A stretch of DNA of 17,824 bases from Ruminococcus flavefaciens (lineage in GTDB: Bacteria > Bacillota > Clostridia > Oscillospirales > Ruminococcaceae): positions 1 to 17,824 of the forward strand of contig DFJW01000037.1 of assembly GCA_002373775.1 (NCBI GenBank), in the 5' to 3' direction. The notes beneath the pieces are model-generated. The model searched no databases. It was not told the DNA's origin and saw only the letters and a program-made list of their open reading frames with translations. The position numbers were made by a program, and so were the translations under genes. Shown one piece after another: positions 15,560 to 17,824 of the stretch; positions within the stretch are counted from its first letter, which is position 1; each line of letters starts with the position of its first letter.

Positions 15560-16336
15560 CTATTTTTTTTCGTTCTTGCGGGCTCTTACAGCGCGGATGT
15601 CGTAATTGAGTCTTACTTTGTCGTCTTCAAACTCACTGTAAAAACTGCTTACTATCCTGCTTGCCACGAGGTGCCCGCCTTCATCATCTGTACCGATGAG
15701 AAGCACGACAACTCTGTTTTCACCACAGACCGCAGAAACATCACCGCGCCTGAGGCAGCGCTGTGTAACGTCTGAAAGCACCTGAATCACTTTTTCACCG
15801 GTGATATCGGTACTCTGATCGACAGTGAGGATGAGCATCTGAGCATCCTTGTCAAGCCTTTCGAGCAGTCTGAGGACGTATTTATATATGTATGTAAAAT
15901 CTTCTGATCTTACGCAGAATGAGCCGATCTCGCCGTCATATCCCATGAGAGAGAGAATTTCGGGATCAGCTTTTTCACCGGTTGTGTGGGCAGAATTGAC
16001 GAGATTGGTGAGCTTTTTTATGAAAAGGTTCCTGCTCATCGGGATGCAAAGCACATCGTCGAATCCCATTTCGCAGAGCCTTTCCTGATTTTCACAGCTC
16101 GGATCAAGTGTAACAGCTGCTGCCGGTATAGCAGAAACAGAGGGGAAAGCCCGCAGCTGTGGAAAAGTATAGCCCGGCTGACCTGTAAGATACTCAGCCG
16201 AAACAAGGATCACATCCGGCTTAGGCAGCAGATTGAGCTGACCGGCTGTGTTAAATATATCAAAGTGGAAGCTTCCGGCTGATAATCCTTCCCAGAAGCT
16301 TCGGTTGTCTGTTTTATCCATTATAGCAGCATACAT
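15560..16336 (-). CDS. Degenerate receiver plus degenerate GGDEF protein
   Basis: A 258-residue protein in two parts. Residues 1-115 have the alternating strand-helix pattern of a response-regulator receiver, but the phospho-acceptor position in PDVILVSAEY is S46 and not Asp, and the N-terminal acidic pair is missing. Residues 150-258 resemble a GGDEF/nucleotide-cyclase fold (YKYVLRLLERLDKDAQMLIL, CLRRGDVSAVCGENRVVVLL), with CGENR where GGDEF would be (G205-E-N-R). Neither phosphorylation nor cyclase activity is therefore expected. The ATG at 16336 is chosen because AAAGGAG lies 8 nt upstream; a longer start at 16384 has none. The gene has its own promoter and terminator. It could be a pseudo-receiver that binds a partner or a nucleotide, but no function is known to me. 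Confidence 0.82.
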   Translation of the reverse strand: MYAAIMDKTDNRSFWEGLSAGSFHFDIFNTAGQLNLLPKPDVILVSAEYLTGQPGYTFPQLRAFPSVSAIPAAAVTLDPSCENQERLCEMGFDDVLCIPMSRNLFIKKLTNLVNSAHTTGEKADPEILSLMGYDGEIGSFCVRSEDFTYIYKYVLRLLERLDKDAQMLILTVDQSTDITGEKVIQVLSDVTQRCLRRGDVSAVCGENRVVVLLIGTDDEGGHLVASRIVSSFYSEFEDDKVRLNYDIRAVRARKNEKK

Positions 16337-16407
16337 GATCGCAACTCCTTTAGGCACCGGAACAAGTGCCAGTAGATCCGGCAATGTTTTAACTATGATC
16401 TCATATT

Positions 16408-16436
16408 AGTATAACATATTTTAAATGTTATTTCAA
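16408..16436 (-). promoter_or_regulatory. Promoter of the receiver/GGDEF-like gene
   Basis: TTGAAA (16431-16436), a 17-nt spacer and TATACT (16408-16413), with the extended TG one base before the -10 box, form a good sigma-A promoter on the minus strand. The start is near 16401, giving a leader of about 65 nt. Confidence 0.65.
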
Positions 16437-16442
16437 CTGCTG

Positions 16443-16477
16443 AATAATACAAATTAATACTGCATTTTTGTATTATT
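16443..16477 (-). terminator. AT-rich hairpin after the lipid kinase gene
   Basis: A perfect 11-bp stem (16443-16453 with 16467-16477) begins 2 nt beyond the kinase stop codon. It is AT-rich and lacks a long T-run afterwards, so it is a weak terminator or an RNA 3'-end structure. Confidence 0.4.
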
Positions 16478-16479
16478 TG

Positions 16480-17445
16480 TCAACCGTCGATGAACTCCTC
16501 CATGAACTCGAACTCTTCGTCTTCGTCGTTTGTGAATTTATCATCTTTGTCCTTTTTCACTACAAAAGAAACTGCACGGTTATAATTGAAAACGGTATTT
16601 ACCCTGGAATTGCCGCCGTATTCACCGTCGCGTGTCCATGTTGTAGGCTCTTCACCGAGGGAAGTGAAGGTTATCTTATTTGTCCTGAAGAACCGGATGT
16701 ATTCTTTATCTATCTCCTCTTTTATGTTGAGCAGGGATAATACTATCTTCTGAAGCTGTATAGCGTTAGCCGGCTTTTTGATGAGAAGCACTTCGAACAC
16801 TCCGTCATCCAGCAGAAAATCGTCCATTGAGAGCATACCGGCAACGGAAGCTGTATTAGTGACCATGCCGAATAGGTAATCGTCCTCGATGACATTATCT
16901 TCCCATTCTATGCGCATCCGCCTTGAACGCAGACCGGTCAGCTGCATCAGTCCGCTGAAAATATAAGCAGCATGACCGAAAATATTCTTGATATTCTGCG
17001 AGGTTTCGTAAGTTATATTTGTAAATGCTCCGAAAGCTACGATATACGAGAAATAGTCGTCGTTGAAACCGCCGACATCGCAGCTGCACGGAGTTCCTTC
17101 TATAATAGTATGCACCGCGTCCAGCATATCCTTTGGAATGCCGAGACTTTTGGCAAAATCGTTGGTCGAACCTGCCGGGATATAGCCTATCGGGATCCGT
17201 TCCGGGCTGTGCATAACGCCCTGGAGGCATTGGCTCAGTGTACCGTCCCCACCGGCACATACGAGCAGATCATATCCTTCTTTGCAGGCATATTCAGCAG
17301 CTGTAACAGCATCGCTGCTGCCCTGTGTGGTGTGTATCGTGACTTCATACCCGGCTTTAGTGAATTCATCGACGATCCTTCCAAGTTTATCAGCGACAGA
17401 GGCCTTTCCGGCTACAAGATTTACTATGAAATACAGCTTTTTCAA
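16480..17445 (-). CDS. Diacylglycerol kinase family lipid kinase (DagK/YegS-like)
   Basis: A 321-residue cytoplasmic kinase that would phosphorylate diacylglycerol or a related lipid with ATP, feeding phospholipid recycling. GGDGT (65-69) is the nucleotide loop and GSTND (92-96) the second family motif; length fits DagK/YegS. The C-terminus has an unusually acidic tail (about residues 300-321). The start is set at TTG 17445, which leaves AAAGGA 9 nt upstream and begins MKKLYFIVN like other family members. An ATG at 17484 adds 13 residues (IWIILRCKGWGK) but has no ribosome binding site, so it is the alternative. The gene stands alone with its own promoter. Activity on lipid versus another diol cannot be told from sequence. 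Confidence 0.9.
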   Translation of the reverse strand: MKKLYFIVNLVAGKASVADKLGRIVDEFTKAGYEVTIHTTQGSSDAVTAAEYACKEGYDLLVCAGGDGTLSQCLQGVMHSPERIPIGYIPAGSTNDFAKSLGIPKDMLDAVHTIIEGTPCSCDVGGFNDDYFSYIVAFGAFTNITYETSQNIKNIFGHAAYIFSGLMQLTGLRSRRMRIEWEDNVIEDDYLFGMVTNTASVAGMLSMDDFLLDDGVFEVLLIKKPANAIQLQKIVLSLLNIKEEIDKEYIRFFRTNKITFTSLGEEPTTWTRDGEYGGNSRVNTVFNYNRAVSFVVKKDKDDKFTNDEDEEFEFMEEFIDG

Positions 17446-17493
17446 TTTACCCCATCCTTTGCAGCGCAATATAATCCATATCATATGCGGTAT

Positions 17494-17507
17494 TATAACC
17501 GGTTATA
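17494..17507. promoter_or_regulatory. 14-bp palindrome at the lipid kinase transcript start
   Basis: TATAACCGGTTATA is a perfect palindrome that covers the predicted transcript start (near 17506). Its position would suit a repressor site. The AT-rich flanks mean part of the symmetry could be chance, but the ACCGGT centre is not. Confidence 0.35.
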
Positions 17508-17512
17508 TATAT

Positions 17513-17541
17513 ATTATATTCGCTTTTTCATATAATTTCAA
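17513..17541 (-). promoter_or_regulatory. Promoter of the lipid kinase gene
   Basis: TTGAAA (17536-17541), a 17-nt spacer and TATAAT (17513-17518) lie on the minus strand, about 70 nt before the TTG start. Confidence 0.65.
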
Positions 17542-17584
17542 GTGTAGTTCACTATAATTAAAAAATAAAAATATTTCTAGCCTA

Positions 17585-17613
17585 TTGACATGCGCGGATT
17601 TTAGTGATATAAT
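17585..17613 (+). promoter_or_regulatory. Consensus promoter of tRNA-Gln
   Basis: A perfect TTGACA (17585-17590), a 17-nt spacer and a perfect TATAAT (17608-17613) precede the tRNA, with the expected start about 23 nt before its first base. Confidence 0.85.
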
Positions 17614-17642
17614 AATAAAGCTGAATCAAGCAGACAACATAT

Positions 17643-17718
17643 TGGGGTGTCGCCAAGCGGTAAGGCAGCGGACTCTGACTCCGTTATTTCGAGGGTTCAA
17701 ATCCTTCCACCCCAACCA
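17643..17718 (+). tRNA. tRNA-Gln (anticodon CUG), CCA encoded
   Basis: The 7-bp acceptor stem TGGGGTG/CACCCCA, discriminator A and encoded CCA (17716-17718) frame a standard cloverleaf. The D arm has GCC...GGC, the anticodon stem GCGGA/TCCGT carries the loop CTCTGAC with anticodon CTG, and the T stem GAGGG/CCTTC has loop TTCAAAT. It would decode CAG. Confidence 0.95.
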
Positions 17719-17748
17719 TTTCGTCATGACTAAATAGATGACATAGTC

Positions 17749-17776
17749 AAAAAAGCCCGAAATATCGGGCTTTTTT
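17749..17776 (+). terminator. Terminator after tRNA-Gln
   Basis: Stem GCCCGA (17755-17760) and TCGGGC (17765-17770) with a 4-nt loop is preceded by six A (17749-17754) and followed by six T (17771-17776), so it could act in both directions. Confidence 0.9.
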
Positions 17777-17824
17777 GCTACCCAAATCTCGAAAAATTCA
17801 CTTCGATTTTCATAGATGACATTG

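Noticed and set aside
17734..17822. Exact 11-nt repeat ATAGATGACAT (17734-17744, 17812-17822) after the tRNA as an attachment site
   Set aside because: It is not a copy of the tRNA 3' end, no integrase is visible and the window ends there.

Overview
The window looks like chromosomal DNA of a fermentative, plant-polysaccharide-using member of the Bacillota, most like Ruminococcus (Oscillospiraceae). The reasons are an anaerobic pyruvate formate-lyase operon, a GH74 xyloglucanase lipoprotein in one operon with sugar-phosphate genes, Shine-Dalgarno sites of AAGGAGG type before most genes, sigma-A type promoters, a SpoIVFB-like protease and an ECF sigma factor paired with a membrane beta-propeller protein. 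This assignment rests on protein resemblance from memory; no database was searched. No insertion sequence, phage, CRISPR or integron was seen.

Layout. 1-1351 (-) is a truncated, PAS-like protein with a degenerate GGDEF domain, driven by a promoter region that appears to have been duplicated in tandem (1393-1580). 1585-1620 is a plus-strand terminator with no gene before it. 1753-2976 (+) is an AI-2E family permease. 3204-5773 (+) is the most notable locus: a pyruvate formate-lyase whose catalytic core (701 aa) lacks the C-terminal glycyl radical domain. That domain is encoded two genes downstream as a separate 79-aa protein, and a 70-aa cysteine-containing protein that resembles the start of the domain lies between them. 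The three genes share a consensus promoter with an inverted repeat over its -10 box and end at a strong terminator. 5875-6659 (+) is a small membrane protein plus an M50 (SpoIVFB-like) site-2 protease.

6599-11132 (-) is an ECF sigma factor, a membrane-anchored beta-propeller protein (probable anti-sigma or sensor) and a lipoprotein. Their likely terminator lies inside the oppositely oriented protease gene. 11273-15464 (-) is a carbohydrate operon: lipid-anchored GH74 xyloglucanase, type I mannose-6-phosphate isomerase and ROK glucokinase, which together would link extracellular beta-glucan cleavage to glycolytic entry. 15560-16336 (-) is a degenerate receiver plus degenerate GGDEF protein. 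16480-17445 (-) is a diacylglycerol-kinase-family lipid kinase. 17643-17718 (+) is tRNA-Gln(CUG) with a consensus promoter, encoded CCA and a downstream terminator.

The best candidate for an undescribed system is the two-part pyruvate formate-lyase with its middle small protein. In a usual PFL an oxygen-damaged glycyl radical inactivates the whole 85-kDa chain; here, in principle, only a 9-kDa part would need replacing. Two signalling-type proteins in the window (1-1351 and 15560-16336) have lost their GGDEF signature, so they are likely sensors or binding proteins and not c-di-GMP synthases.
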